Assembly: GCA_037952775.1 (NCBI GenBank)
Contig: JBANAY010000001.1
Coordinates: 4,216,001 to 4,280,000, forward strand
Origin: Clonostachys chloroleuca
Lineage: Eukaryota; Ascomycota; Sordariomycetes; Hypocreales; Bionectriaceae
Direction: 5' to 3'
Length of the DNA: 64,000 nucleotides
Shown: positions 21,101-33,325 of the stretch, piece after piece
Numbering within the stretch: position 1 is the first letter of the stretch
Layout of the letters: each line of letters opens with the position of its first letter
Notes under the pieces: model-generated
What the model saw: only the letters and a program-made list of their open reading frames with translations
Databases searched by the model: none
Told to the model about the DNA's origin: nothing
Position numbers and translations under genes: made by a program

Positions 21101-23256
21101 CCTGAACCGGCTGCGGGTTCCGTCAACCTAGTCCCCACGTGCAACGTACCAGCATGATAGGGTTGACTCAAAATAAAATAGCCTCCTTCAAATAATACGG
21201 TCTGGTCAATCGGGAATTACACCAGACGAATATGTTGAGCGGCGCACTCCGATGAAACACGACTGTCGCCAAAGGTTCCAAAGTATGCCCTTCTGTGACT
21301 TGCTTGTTTCACCCCCAGCCTGGTGACGGTGAGTGTATCCTGGCAAGTGGGTGACATTGAAAATTGAGACACTCAAACATTAAGCTGCTTATTCTCAACT
21401 CTGTGACGGGTATTGTCGGATTACTGAGTCCCAATAACACACACTTCAGAGATAATACCGCATATATTGTCGCTTTATCTTATTTTTATACTAGTGAATC
21501 TCTTTATCGCAGAAAGTAGTCGATTAATAACCGCCCTTCCATTAGGTGTCTCATTTCTCCTGTCACCCACTTGCCTGGCCCTTGGTGCCGGCCGGCGCTC
21601 GAGTGTGCTCTCGCCGGCCAGCTTCCTTTTGGGATTTTCAAGACCCTGGAACAACAGGAAAAAATGTTAAAATGAGACAGAATTGGGTGGCGAACCCGAG
21701 TAAGTGTCCATGTCTCGGTCCTGAGCGACCCGTGTGACACTTCAAGTGCGACAATATTTCGCCATCTCGCTTGATTCTTCCTCTTCCCTGTGGGTGTGAG
21801 TGCGTGTAGGTTCTTTTTCGGTTTGCCCTCGTGCCCCCTCCAGACTTAGCTTCATTTCCCCTTTTCTCACTCGCATCGGGGGGTCTCATCTCAAGAACCT
21901 TGATGCGTGGCCGCCTTGACTCACGGTAGACATCAATGTGGATTTGAGGGAATGCTAGAGCTCATCGCACAACCAGAGACCTCGATGGGAGCACGTGGAC
22001 AGGACTGCCTGCCAGAAAAGAAAAATGTAAGAGAAATTGTCATGAGTCGGTCAAAAAAAAAATTTGACCCTGCCAGACACGCTATATATACAAGGAAAAA
22101 GAAAAGAAAGCGCGACTAGGCCTCGCTGGAAGCCGAGCGTGAATCTCGATGGGCCGTGGTCGGTAGTGGCTGGACAAACTACTGCACACATGGCGACGGT
22201 GTTGCGCAAGGGGGTGGGGAAACCCGGGCGGCGCGGCCAGCGTCAGGTCAATGTGCACATGAGAGAGGAAGAGCCTTCCTCCTTCATGCTCCCTTCCGGA
22301 CCGCCGTTGTTTGGTCTGATCATGACACATTGTTGGGACGACGGGCGAGTTTCTTAGCCGGGACCGGGATCCCGCATGAGCCTCTGATATCCCTGGTACC
22401 GGCTATTGCTATGTATGATAATACATAGAAGAACCAGGGGAGCATCTAAATCCCCGGGAGGAAGAAGGGATAAGCACTTTCGGAGTCCCACAGATCCGTG
22501 CCTTGGCGCTACCCAATGAGGGTGTGACCAACGTGCCAGTCGTCTTGGCTCGGTGGTGGAAGCGACCAGAGCCAGACCGCTTATGATACTGCATTAATTG
22601 ATGACGCGTATCCACCATGATCATCTCAAGGTGGTCAAGGCCGTCCAATGAGGGAGGCAGTACATTTTATTGATGCCTCCGTGTCGGGGCAAGGAGGCTT
22701 GGCATCGAAAGGTAATACTGGTCATTGCATGTAAAGTCTTAGAGGATGGAAGGGTAGATTGATGGCTTGCTCCTCTTGCATTATAGCGGATGATAGATTA
22801 ACCTCCTCATGTCGCTGGAGTTACTTGTTGCGCTGCCCTTATGAAACTGATATGACTGTTTAACATGATTCTTCTCTGAAACAAAATTCCAAACATTGAC
22901 GCTCCTCATGATCTTATTTTCCAGTAATGTTTTCCTAGTTCTTCTGAGGACACAATGTGTTGTCTAGGGTAGTCATCATGGAAGAGGCCACCATCAAAAG
23001 AATGGCTAATACATCGCTATCTCATTCATATGTGGTATATCGGCTAGTTAATTCAATAAAAACTGATAATTCGAGGATATGCGTATCAACTCCCCGCCAT
23101 AACAATAAACGCGCATTCGGCGCACCCAATTCACCAACAGTAATAAAACTCATTATCACGAGATAATCTCCCAAACACCCCATAGTATAAATATAAGAAA
23201 GAGCAAACCTCAAGTCTAAACTCCATAAGATGATGCATTTACCACTGTGTGGCATT
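18190..23256. other. Gene-free 5-kb interval
   Basis: Neither strand shows a long ORF with family features. The many 60-150 codon frames overlap each other and lack conserved motifs. The left end includes the kcs1 promoter. One imperfect inverted repeat (21339-21578) and a GC-rich hairpin (GGCCGGCG...CGCCGGCC, about 21588-21618) are the only structures I can point to. No tRNA, 5S rRNA or transposase remnant was recognised by eye. Confidence 0.5.
21339..21578. repeat. Short inverted-repeat structure (possible MITE-like remnant)
   Basis: GGCAAGTGGGTGACA at 21342-21356 recurs as its exact reverse complement at 21561-21575. With three flanking bases the arms agree at 17 of 18 positions. A second shared block, TGAGACAC (21365-21372) against GTGTCTCA (21546-21553), lies further in on each side. 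The 190-bp AT-richer interior has no coding capacity. No flanking target-site duplication is obvious. Confidence 0.5.
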
Positions 23257-26190
23257 CTAAAGGGCCCAGATGTCCACTGGAACTGGGTCGTTTCCTGATT
23301 CCTTGCGTGCCTGTTCGAGCTCAGCGTCTAGATTCCACGGCTGTAGAAGCTCCTGGATATCATTGAAAACATCTTCTAAAAGATCATCGTTGTCCATATC
23401 TGCCCCGAAACCGCTTTGTGATCGAGGAGTAGCCGAATCCCGTTTCTGGGGATGCACGGCGGATCCCACCGTTTTATTTTCGTTAAAGGCAATGAAGTTC
23501 TCCGCCATTGCGCAGGCGTCTGGGCTTCCAACGGTCTGCTGGGACTCGGTCGGGAGAATGCGCTGTGGATGCTCGGCTGCTCGACGGGCAACGGCGTCAA
23601 AGTGGTCGCGGAACCTATCCTCGCCCGCCTCCTGTGACACATCCGCGATCGAGACTTGGGGCGGTGGCGATGATGGCCGCTGTCTTTGGCTGGGCGATAG
23701 TTGATCGTTTTCGGAAGAGGCTGGATTTATGTCGGCCGTAGCTTCATGGGGGAGAGGTGCCCAAGAAACCCGTCGATTGGCTTTACCACTACTCCACGGG
23801 TTCTTCATTGCAGATGCGAGAGCTTGAGAGCTAGGAAGACCTCCGCTCGAAAACCTAGGACCGGCGCGTGCTATTCTACGAGCTCTGCGCTCGGGCGATG
23901 GTGTCATGAATGCAGAGAAGGGTTGGAAAGGAACGTCGCTCTCTGGTGTAGTCTGTCGTCCGAGTCGGGACTTCGAGGTCGGGGAGAATCTGTCGCTCTC
24001 CAGTTCACTCAATCCGGCAACTTTTTGGAAGGTATCCTGACTCGCTACCCAGGGTGATTGAAGACTGGCTGATGGTTCAGGATCGAGCTTCTCAGAGTCA
24101 CCGATTGGTGATCCTGAAGGAGCCGTGGCAAAGAACTGAGTGTATTGAGATTTTGACCATGGGCTTTGCGGTGTGTTGATATTGAGTTGGTCGTTAGGGG
24201 CCCCAGTCCCCGGCACATCAATTTCCCCACTGTGTTGGGTAAACACGACCTGGTCAGTCGTAGGAGTTGTTGGCATGTGAATACTGGTGTCCGCCTCCAT
24301 GCAAGGGGCTGCCAGCTGGGAGACTGGGGTTTTGTCTATGAGCCCCTCACCGCTATTATCGGTCTGGCTGGACTCGTCAGAGTCAGAGTTTTCGGCGGAG
24401 GAGACTTCTTCTCCCTCTATGGTCTCTCCAATCGAGCTCGGAGCAGCCTCAACTGCCTTATCTGAAGTATAAGATAGCTGTTCCGAGGGGGTGATTGATG
24501 CTGTGGCGATGGGAAGATCTTGGGTAGATTCAAGTTGGGGTTTAGTTGTCGTAGTTAGTCCATTTTGAACCGCTATAGGCCTCTCCTGTGCCTGTGAATT
24601 AGAGACGGTAGTTAGTGCTCCGACCTCAGACTCTCCCTCACTGGAATCAGATTCCTCGGAGCTGGAGGTGGAACTAGAACTAGCCACGGAACCGTCGTCA
24701 GCCTGTGAGCGTGCCTGTAAATCTTTGGTTGCAACGCCAATGATATGTGGTGTTTGCTGGACATCCGAGGCGTCATCCATTTCTATGTCTGAGCTATCGG
24801 GCGCAGAGGAATTGGGGGTCATATCGATGTCTCCAGTATTGCTGATAATTTTGGGTTGAATGGCGTCTTGTGTGACATTATCGGCATCTGATGGTACCTC
24901 ATTACATTCCTCATCGTCCGCAGCTGAGCTCGAGAGCGACTCGGCATCACTCAAGCCTGTATCGGATCCTAAAGATGAGAGCTGGCTCTCAACTTCATCG
25001 GCCGTCTTGGTGGTCTTTTCCACACCAAGACTGTCGTCTTTCTGGGCTTCCGTCTCTGGAGAGATTTCTAGTTCTTGGCTAATTGAATCCTGGTCCAGTA
25101 ATTCGTCTCCTTGTTTTGGTGACATAGACAGTCTCTTGGAACGCCTGGGGCTGACAGTGTGTTTATTCTCTTGTGTGAGTTTTTGCTCCCCTGGTCGCGG
25201 CCATCCTTTGTTGGAGACAGGAGATGAAAGAGTAGCAGCGGCCTTGAGGTGGGCTTCATCTTCGTTGGCAAGCTCATCCTCAGAATACGAGGAGCTTCCC
25301 TGTGAAGACTTAAGTACCGTGTGAGAGGAAACACGCTTTATGGGGCTGCTTCTCCGGCGCGTGGTGCTCCTGAGTGGTGCGTTCACTGAGCTCGTGAGTT
25401 CGTCTTCAGCATCAAATGCCGCTTGAGCCTTAAGGGAGCGTCGTTTGGAAATAGATGACTGAGTGGTTTGTGATGGACGAGGCGGTGACGCAGCATCAGC
25501 TGCCCGTCTGTTTGATAAATTGGGAGAACTTCTCGCTCTTCTCGACCTACGTAGAGGAGCGGTGTCATTCTCTCCATCGGCTCTCGGCCGTTTGCTTGTT
25601 CCCTTGAGCCAGTCCAACTCTTGGGCTAGTTTCCTTTTCCTGGAACGAGTTTGAGGTGAGGCCGATGCCGTCGAGTTTCCAGCCCAGAACGCATCATTTT
25701 CCAGATCAACGGAAAGGATCGTAGTTCTCCAATTTTGTACCCTGGCAACCTCATGTTCTTCCATAAAATCATGGGTGACCAAGGGGCCCTGCTTAAGGCT
25801 CTCAGGGCTCAGTAAATGGCACTCGAGGGTACTGTTTGGTTGTATCTCGTTCTGCGTTTGTGATGGCCGAGATGGCCGTCGACTCCTAGCAAGGGATGGC
25901 GTGACATTCGACTCGACTTGGGCGGTAGGTTTCGAGCGTTTTGATCGCCACGGATTCGCCCATCCTGAGCTCCCTTCAAACGGCCCTTTTAGTGCTGATG
26001 ATAGGATGAAAGTGTCGTCACCATCAAGGAACCGCTTTGCAGCAGCAGAAAGCCGTGCTCTCCGAATTTCAGGGCTCTCGTAATATTCGTCATCGGATCC
26101 TTCGTACAATACTTCGTCCGGCCGACATATTGACTGGCTGTAGAGGTTTTCTGCTTCGTCCTGATGCCGATCCGCCTTCTCACTAAACAT
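23257..26190 (-). CDS. Large acidic Ser-rich protein, fungal 'protamine P1'-like, function unknown
   Basis: An intronless frame of 977 residues from the Met at 26190 (an upstream in-frame Met at 26310 would add 40 hydrophobic, Cys-rich residues and looks less likely). The N-terminus has a conserved-looking block, DEVLYEGSDDE then ESPEIRRARLSAAAKRFLDG and GWANPWRSKRSK. Most of the rest is disordered, with KR-rich clusters (probable nuclear signals) and long Ser/Asp/Glu stretches. Short [SN]PW motifs recur: NPWRSK, SPWSKSQ, SPWVASQ, NPWSSGK, and QPW near the end. Related sordariomycete proteins are, from memory, labelled 'protamine P1', a name that says little about function. Nuclear location is inference. 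It is divergent from cdc11. Confidence 0.75.
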   Translation of the reverse strand: MFSEKADRHQDEAENLYSQSICRPDEVLYEGSDDEYYESPEIRRARLSAAAKRFLDGDDTFILSSALKGPFEGSSGWANPWRSKRSKPTAQVESNVTPSLARSRRPSRPSQTQNEIQPNSTLECHLLSPESLKQGPLVTHDFMEEHEVARVQNWRTTILSVDLENDAFWAGNSTASASPQTRSRKRKLAQELDWLKGTSKRPRADGENDTAPLRRSRRARSSPNLSNRRAADAASPPRPSQTTQSSISKRRSLKAQAAFDAEDELTSSVNAPLRSTTRRRSSPIKRVSSHTVLKSSQGSSSYSEDELANEDEAHLKAAATLSSPVSNKGWPRPGEQKLTQENKHTVSPRRSKRLSMSPKQGDELLDQDSISQELEISPETEAQKDDSLGVEKTTKTADEVESQLSSLGSDTGLSDAESLSSSAADDEECNEVPSDADNVTQDAIQPKIISNTGDIDMTPNSSAPDSSDIEMDDASDVQQTPHIIGVATKDLQARSQADDGSVASSSSTSSSEESDSSEGESEVGALTTVSNSQAQERPIAVQNGLTTTTKPQLESTQDLPIATASITPSEQLSYTSDKAVEAAPSSIGETIEGEEVSSAENSDSDESSQTDNSGEGLIDKTPVSQLAAPCMEADTSIHMPTTPTTDQVVFTQHSGEIDVPGTGAPNDQLNINTPQSPWSKSQYTQFFATAPSGSPIGDSEKLDPEPSASLQSPWVASQDTFQKVAGLSELESDRFSPTSKSRLGRQTTPESDVPFQPFSAFMTPSPERRARRIARAGPRFSSGGLPSSQALASAMKNPWSSGKANRRVSWAPLPHEATADINPASSENDQLSPSQRQRPSSPPPQVSIADVSQEAGEDRFRDHFDAVARRAAEHPQRILPTESQQTVGSPDACAMAENFIAFNENKTVGSAVHPQKRDSATPRSQSGFGADMDNDDLLEDVFNDIQELLQPWNLDAELEQARKESGNDPVPVDIWAL

Positions 26191-27121
26191 GGTGGAAAAA
26201 TCGTCGCACACACAACATTGATACAACAGCCAGTGGACAAGAAAGAAACAAATCGGACCGCACAGTGATGAAGGGAGGAGTGTTGGCGTGGAACACGTTG
26301 TCTCTGTCAAAGAGTTGGGGGATCGAGCAAATGGGTCAAGGGCAATCTGATCTGAACCTTACTTGGACTTACCTACCTTCGAGGAAGGAGCTGGTGAATC
26401 GCGTCTAGGGTGACGCGCTCGCGTTTTCACGTGACGGCGCGCAAAGTGGTTGGGCTAGTACTTAGTACCTTGCTGAATTGGCGGGAGCTAAGGACGGATA
26501 ATACGCTAAGATATCTGGCCATCGCTTGACTACCTATGGCATCATAAGATAATATATTACAGGCTGTTTGTTTGATGTCAGAAAGAGTGTGATCCGACTT
26601 ACTGGACATTTCGAGATCAAGATTAGTTACCTGCAGCCACCATGCATCTCTTCTGGTCCCTGGATGCAACCTGGCCGGCCACGTGACCCGTAGTGTCTCA
26701 TGTGCTGCAGATCTGTTGGCGGGGCAACGACCTTTCTAACCGCACCACTAGCCTATCCCTGCTTTGTTTACCTCCGATCGCCTTGTCTATCTGCTCATGA
26801 GGCACAAGCCCTGGTTTCGAAACGCGATTCCTACTCTCGTGGCTGACCCTCCAAATAATACACACTACCATTCACTGTACTAACGAGCAGTATTCGCCAG
26901 CAGCATTCATCTATCTCGACATTTTATTTTCGATTCAATCGTTTTACTATTTATCGTCTAACACGCCACACTACATTTCGCCTTTCCGCCTCCGCCATCG
27001 CTCTTCCCACTCTGGCGCAATTCGTGACCCCGCATACCCTCAACCGCGACCTCGATTAGACATGCGCATCACTGCAAACTGATCATTCTCGAGCGATCTT
27101 AGCCTCTCTGGCGTCGCAGCT
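26191..27121. other. Divergent promoter region upstream of cdc11
   Basis: About 930 bp between two divergent genes. It holds two CACGTG sites (26428-26433 and 26680-26685), the first within the palindrome TCACGTGA, and a CT-rich leader just before the cdc11 start. No gene is seen. Confidence 0.5.
26427..26434. promoter_or_regulatory. TCACGTGA palindrome (E-box type)
   Basis: A perfect 8-bp palindrome about 240 bp upstream of the unknown acidic-protein gene and 690 bp upstream of cdc11. A second CACGTG followed by AC lies at 26680. This is the core recognised by Cbf1-like bHLH factors; use here is inferred. Confidence 0.3.
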
Positions 27122-30100
27122 ATGGAACACGCCTGGCTGGATTCCTTATCGGAGGATTGGGTTTCCCAGCCCGGATCCGTCAACTCTATCGCACAGCTCC
27201 CCTCCTCGGACAAGAAAAACAAGGCACATGAATACCCAAGTCGGATACCCCGTAAGACGTTGGATCCCATACCGAATCTTGCACCTGCAAATGAGCATGG
27301 CGACAGCTATATTCTGGGCGAGCACAGTGTCAACGACATCAACATATCGATGCAACGATTATCGATGAAAGCGCGCCATGAGATCAAAGTGTTTGTAAGC
27401 AACGGCGACGAGAGCCAGGCAGCACCTGGCTCTGCTGATGGGTCGGTTGTGCATAACACGGTCCACCGATCACCATCAGGGAGGAGAATTAGACAAACGC
27501 CTGAGTGGAAGCGGCGTCTGCTCCAGGGTGACATGCAGTATGGGGAACAGCGCGACTTGTTTAGCTCAGCTGCCGTTGGTCTTCAGGACATGTTCAAACC
27601 CCCAGTCACCGTTGAAGAGGACCTCCCCGAGGAGATCAACGAGTCACAGGAACACCATCTCGAACCTACAATGCCGTCCAGCCCCCACTCTGCCACCGCC
27701 GAAGCAGCATTGACCTGGCAAACGAAGTCGATACTTTCGAAGAAGAGGGCCATGAAATGCCGAATGAGGTTACCCCAAGCCCCAGCCCTAGGAGATCAAT
27801 GCGAGGTATTCAATATAGGCTCAACATTGAGGACACGGCGCCAACAAGCACTCCTCCAAGCATGACCATGGGCCAACGAGGAATGCTCAACCAAGACCAG
27901 AGCATTCTCAGTGTGCCTTCAGATGCCGGAATCAACTCAAGAAAAGTTAGCGGGCAAAGTGAGATCAGGCACGAAGACTTTAGCCCTATTTTAATTGGAA
28001 AGCACAGCGATGAAGCGGGAACCGTCGAATTTACCCCTATTGAAGTTCCTGCCAACCAATTAAAGCAAAAGCTGGAGCGTTTGCGGATTAACCAAATGCT
28101 GCTGGACCCCGAAATAAATCTTGAAGAGGCTTTCGATGGCGAGGAAGTTGATACCAACGAGTTGGCCCAACAGGCAGCAAACATCAATTGCCGCAGAGGC
28201 GGCAGGTCCCAGGATGGATCTTTTCTGTACCGTGGGTTGAGTCCTGACATGGGCTTGGGCGGTGATAGCTCCGAAATGCTCCCCGAAGAATCTCTGCAAG
28301 CCAGCACACCAAAACAATTTCCGACCATCCGAAACGACACAATGAACTTCAATCGTGGCTTTGGGGCCAGTCCTTCGATACCACGGGCACCATTTCCAAG
28401 CCCTGAAAAGGCTCCCAATCGACCAGCGAACTCTGGCGGAAGTCCACTCAAGCTTTTCGGTCCCTATGACACATTTACCAACCAAACACTGCTTCGGCGC
28501 ATCAGCCAATTTGAGGAGGGGACCTCAGCTACGCCATCCAAGAACTCAATCAGTCCCGCTCCGTTGCGCGAGAGACAGCTTTCCTTTGATCAGGACGACG
28601 AACACGCAAGATCTCCAGGTTCCCCAGACTTGCCACCACTGGATGAATCTCATTTGATTAGCGAGTTCGGAGCTGGCACATTAAAAGATTACGAGTTTAC
28701 CTTGGGCAACGAAACAGGAGTTTCGAACAAGGAGAACATCTCTCCAAAGCCATTCCCGCCACGGCCATCATATACCTCTCAAGGCTTGCGCGAGTCATCG
28801 CCTGACGATGGCTCAGAGATCATCGTTCGACGGAGACGGGACAAGTCCAGGTCAGTCTCAGCTGGCACACACTCGCGGGTCACCTCCACATCTAGCCAGA
28901 GACGGCAACCTGCCACTCACCCACAATTGACTTTGGAGAATCTCGGCAGTCCAAAGCGGGATGTTGACTCCGAAGGCAAGCGGCCAAGGACATCCCCAGT
29001 GAAGGACCCCACACCCAAACGCAGGAGAACTCTTCATCGATCAGATATCGCTTTTGGGCGAGAAAACCTTGCTGGCATTGACCTTGGCCCGAGCCAACGA
29101 CAACCAAGCCAAGGCGAACGTAACCAGGAAACTCTACACAGCGTATTTGAGCTGGCTGATCCCAGAGTTCTAGCTACACGCCCAATTCTGAGGCCGCGAA
29201 TTTCCAGTGGAAGGGCCCCGCTGGGTGAGGTTGTTGGCGAAGAATCTGTTCTCAGACCAAAGACGGCGCCGAATCCCACCCATTGGAAAGACGGAAGCTT
29301 ACAGACTGAGGAGTCTCTGGCTACTGACAGGAAGCCTTCAATTAGAACGCAAGATTTCGTTGACCAGGCAGCACAGATCATGGCCATGATTCGAAACCAA
29401 GTGCGGCCCCATGGGCTGTCTAGTTTGGAAGAGTCTGAAGCAGAGTTTGCTAGGGAATCAAGCCCGACTCCATCTGATGATGTGCGCTCAGAATCGACAA
29501 CAGAGCCTTTCTCTCGTCCTCCCAGCCGCGAGGGGAAGCCCGCTGTCTCTAGAACACCGCTCCGTCATGATGACCCCGAGCTGCTCAACCGGTTGAAAAA
29601 ATACCAGGAGATTAGTGATATGGGGGATGTACTATCCTCTCTGCGTTCTATGGGTTTCGTCCTTGAGGATTCTAATGCTGATCGGCCAAGCGGGAAGTCA
29701 TCGCTGGAGAGAGCTAATGGCTGGCTCAGAAGCCCAATGGCTACAGATGGTGAAAACGTTATTAGCGACATTCCCAATATCCGCATCACCATGAATCCAG
29801 CGATGGCCGCTGCGACGGCTAGTCCTACAAGAGAATTCCCTTCAGATTCTTCGGGCCGCGGCACGCACCGCTCATATCCTACTGCGTCGTCAAGAGGCTC
29901 CGAGTCACGGAGAACGATCATGCCTGAGAGTGTCTCCCACCTCATTCCAGACAAGGTTGGAAGTATGCGATTGGACAAGACCAGCAACACATGGTTTAAG
30001 AGTAAAGATGGGACTCGAGAGCAAGAAGCCAACGTCTTGCCATCGGATAGCAGCGAGGACGACCCGTTTGCTAGCATCCCAGACCTCTCAGTCGATTTGA

Positions 30101-32475
30101 CCAAGGAATTGCAGAACCTTCGGCTAGCGACAACCCACAAGGGAGAGGGAGCTCTGAACATTGAAGTTTGTGAATCACCAAGCAGCCCACTCGCAAATGG
30201 CCCTCCGGCCAGGGCATTTATGACTTTCTCACCTGATGGCCACCTGTCGCCAAATGGCTCTCTTGCGGCATCACGCCAACTTCGAAGCGTCAGCATCAAC
30301 AGCCACTCCGGCTCAGACCTGGCGCTCAGTGAAGAGCTGCCTCCTCCAGTGGCTGACAGCCAAGAAACACAGCCCGAATCCCAGGCTGCTAGCCGCCGCC
30401 ATATGACGATTTCGTTTTCATCACCCGTAGCATCCTTCATCCACGAGGCACATTCTGAGGAGCGGGATAGCCAGGATGACGAGGACGACGAGGATACCCC
30501 GGTGGCGTTGGATCACAAAGCGACCGTCGCGGCGATGAGAGCTCAGGGGCAAAAATCCATGAACAAGTCAGCTTTGAAGCATCCAGCGCAGGCAAACGGC
30601 CGCGGAACTGCCCGAATGCCACCCCGCCAGCTTTCTGATGGTGATTCCGAATTTGTTCCCCGACCAGTGTCCCGAATTGACGAGCAGGACGAGGATAGTA
30701 CCGTCGAACTGCCTTTTCATGATCAGCAGCTCAGCGTGATTGGAGAGACCAGCATGGTCAGCCATAAGACACCCAATGCACGCCGTACCAGTCTGAGTTT
30801 CATTATGAATCATACTCCCGGGAATCAAGCCCTTTCCTTTCTTGCCGATGATAGCGCCATTATCGGGCAAAATGTCGGGAAGCTGTCTCTGAGCCCACTT
30901 TCTGAGTTTACGGTCAATAATTCGGACCAGTCCTTTGGATTTGAAGTCAGTTATGTCATGGGACGCCGGCACATGGAAACTGGAGATGGTGCTAAGAAGG
31001 TCTTGACCATGTCGATACGTAACCTCGTGGACAAACTTAGCCAGGTTGAGCCACATGAGCCATACTGGGAAGACCTTGCAGACCTCAATCTCAGCGGAAA
31101 AAACCTTAGCAGCCTTCACATGCTGGATGAGTTTTGTGGCAAGGTGGTGACTCTTGATGCTTCTGGAAACACGCTTGCTCATTTGGACGGAGTGCCATCT
31201 ACGGTGCGACAATTGAAAGTCTCACAGAATATGCTCACTGAGTTGACCTCATGGGACCATCTGTGGAATCTGCAATACGTCGATGTATCTGGCAACGAGA
31301 TCAAGAGCCTGTCGGCTTTGAAGAATCTCGTTCATCTTCGAAGCGTCAAGGCTGATAACAACCAGTTGACTTCACTGGATGATCTCGATTGCCATGATGG
31401 GCTGCTCTCATTAACGGCCCGGGACAATCTTATCGAGGAGATCGACTTCACGATGCTTAAACTCGAGCGTTTAACGGATCTCGATTTGACGGGCAACAAA
31501 CTCCGCTCGATCCGAAAGATTGAGCTTCTGCCGTCACTCGTCCGATTGAAACTCGGCAAAAACCAACTCGAGACTTTGAACTTCTCGAGCTGCATTGGGG
31601 CGTTGCGACAGCTGGATGTGAGCGACAATGACCTGGCCAGCCTTGATGTTGGAAACCTGCCCTCTCTGCAGAGCCTCTACGCCGATCGAAACCTCCTGAC
31701 CAGCCTCAGTGGCTTCAGCAAGTGCCGACGGTTAGATAGTCTCTCCCTTCGAGAACAGCGTGGTAACGGAACCCTAGATTTGAGCTTCCTCGCAGCTGCA
31801 TATGAAGTCCGAAAGTTGTTCCTGTCTGGAAACTTCCTGGGCGCGTTCGAACCCTGTGTAGATTTCTTGAATTTGCAACTCCTCGAACTGGCGAACTGCG
31901 GACTTCAAACTCTGCCTGAGAAACTCGGCCAACTTATGCCGAATCTGCGCACCCTTAACCTCAACTTCAACGCTATCGCTAATTTGGCCCCATTGAAGTT
32001 CATTCCCCGGCTGAAGAAGCTGTTCTGTGCTGGCAACAGACTGGCAGACTCGACCGTGGTGACAGAGCTGTTGACGGATTTCCCTCATCTGCGACAGCTT
32101 GATGTCAGAGACAACCCGGTGACACTCGGATTCTACGCCCCGATACAGGTCCTTGTGTGTAAGGAACGCAAGGGGCCTGTGGATCCCTTTGTCCTCCCAG
32201 ACGGCGACACAGCAAGGGACGAGCTGTACGCTGGGCGTCTGGACGAAGCAACCAAGCTTCGCCGTCGGCTGCACCAGGTAGTGTTCACAACGAGCTGCAG
32301 GAAGCTTCGAACGCTGGATGGGCTCCCCGTCCAGAGGCAAACTGTTCTACAAAAGGACGCGGTCCTCCAGACTCTGCTCTCCGAGGGTCTGCTTCCGTCT
32401 CTTGACGAGGCGAATGCGCCAGCGTCTGAACCAGCACAGGGAATAGAGTCTGTGAAGGAGTCTGTGAAGGTGTAA
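27122..32475 (+). CDS. cdc11: Septation initiation network scaffold Cdc11 (LRR protein), frame break near 27684
   Basis: About 1784 residues once one frame break is repaired. The N-terminus (MEHAWLDSLSEDWVSQPGS, later TPEWKRRLLQGD and RDLFSSAAVGLQDMFKPP) and a long disordered Ser/Pro region precede at least eight leucine-rich repeats from about residue 1320 on (LNLSGKNLSSL, VDVSGNEIKSL, LDLTGNKLRSI and others), ending near the C-terminus. This is the Cdc11/SnaD/Nud1 family, which sits on the spindle pole body and recruits the SIN kinases that trigger septation. The frame breaks at a C5 run (27682-27686): sequence before it reads in one frame, and RRSSIDLANEVDTFEEEG follows in another. One added C joins them. 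A downstream ATG at 27757 starts the uninterrupted 1572-residue frame. Confidence 0.88.
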
Positions 32476-33325
32476 AAATACGCATGGCCGTTGGCATGCA
32501 GACTGCTCAGCTGGACGCACAGTTTTCACTTACGAGAAGGAATTTGGAGGGGCAACCTGGCCTCGTCTTACGATTTTTGTTTCTTCACACTTAATGATGC
32601 ATTGAGCGGCGTACGTACATAAGGGGCTTGGAGTTATTGGTTACATGCTGTTCTACCCTAGAAAGGTTTTTTTTTTGGTTTTGGTTTTGTTGGAGTTCAT
32701 GTGTGGCATTAACATTGTCCGGATTTTGATTCAGGCGGAGAAGGATGGAGGCGAAGGGATCGCCTGAGAAGCAATACGGATTTGGATTCCGGTTTACAGG
32801 GCCAGGCGCTTTTTTTTATTTCGCTTTTGGGAACAACGGGGCATGTACGAGTAAAACAAAATGGGGGGATATTGCCGGGAGAATTGGCTTGTTGTTTTAT
32901 GAATAATAAATGCTCCTTCATGCTCATATCACCGTCTCATAATTATCTGTGTGCGGTCCTCACTAGAGGGGGTAGAACGTAAGTGCGGGGAATGTCCTTT
33001 CCACATAGGTATCCTTTGAATTTGAATTTTTTTTGTTTCAGTTTGGGACTTCGTTTTCGTTCCTTTGCGTGTTTGTAGTTTCAGGGTGAAATGCTTTGAT
33101 GATCATGTTGGCGAGTTTTATTAACGAGCCCGTTCGCTATAGCCTAACCAGCAATGCCATACGGTAATAATCCAGAATAAATGGAAATCATATCTTCATT
33201 CCTTGCGCTTCATCCAGGAAATAAATAGAGAAAATAAAGACGGGGTGGGAGGGGGATTTGTGAGGTGGGGGGTAAATGGCAGGACGAGAAAAATCCATCA
33301 AAACTCAGTGTGTGACAAGACCGAC
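32476..33325. other. Convergent 3' flanks of cdc11 and the calmodulin-like gene
   Basis: About 850 bp of T-rich sequence between two converging genes. It presumably contains both 3' UTRs. No further feature is seen. Confidence 0.5.

Noticed and set aside
27757..32475. Cdc11 starting at the ATG at 27757
   Set aside because: Conserved N-terminal sequence lies upstream from 27122 in a neighbouring frame, so the gene is longer and broken by an indel.
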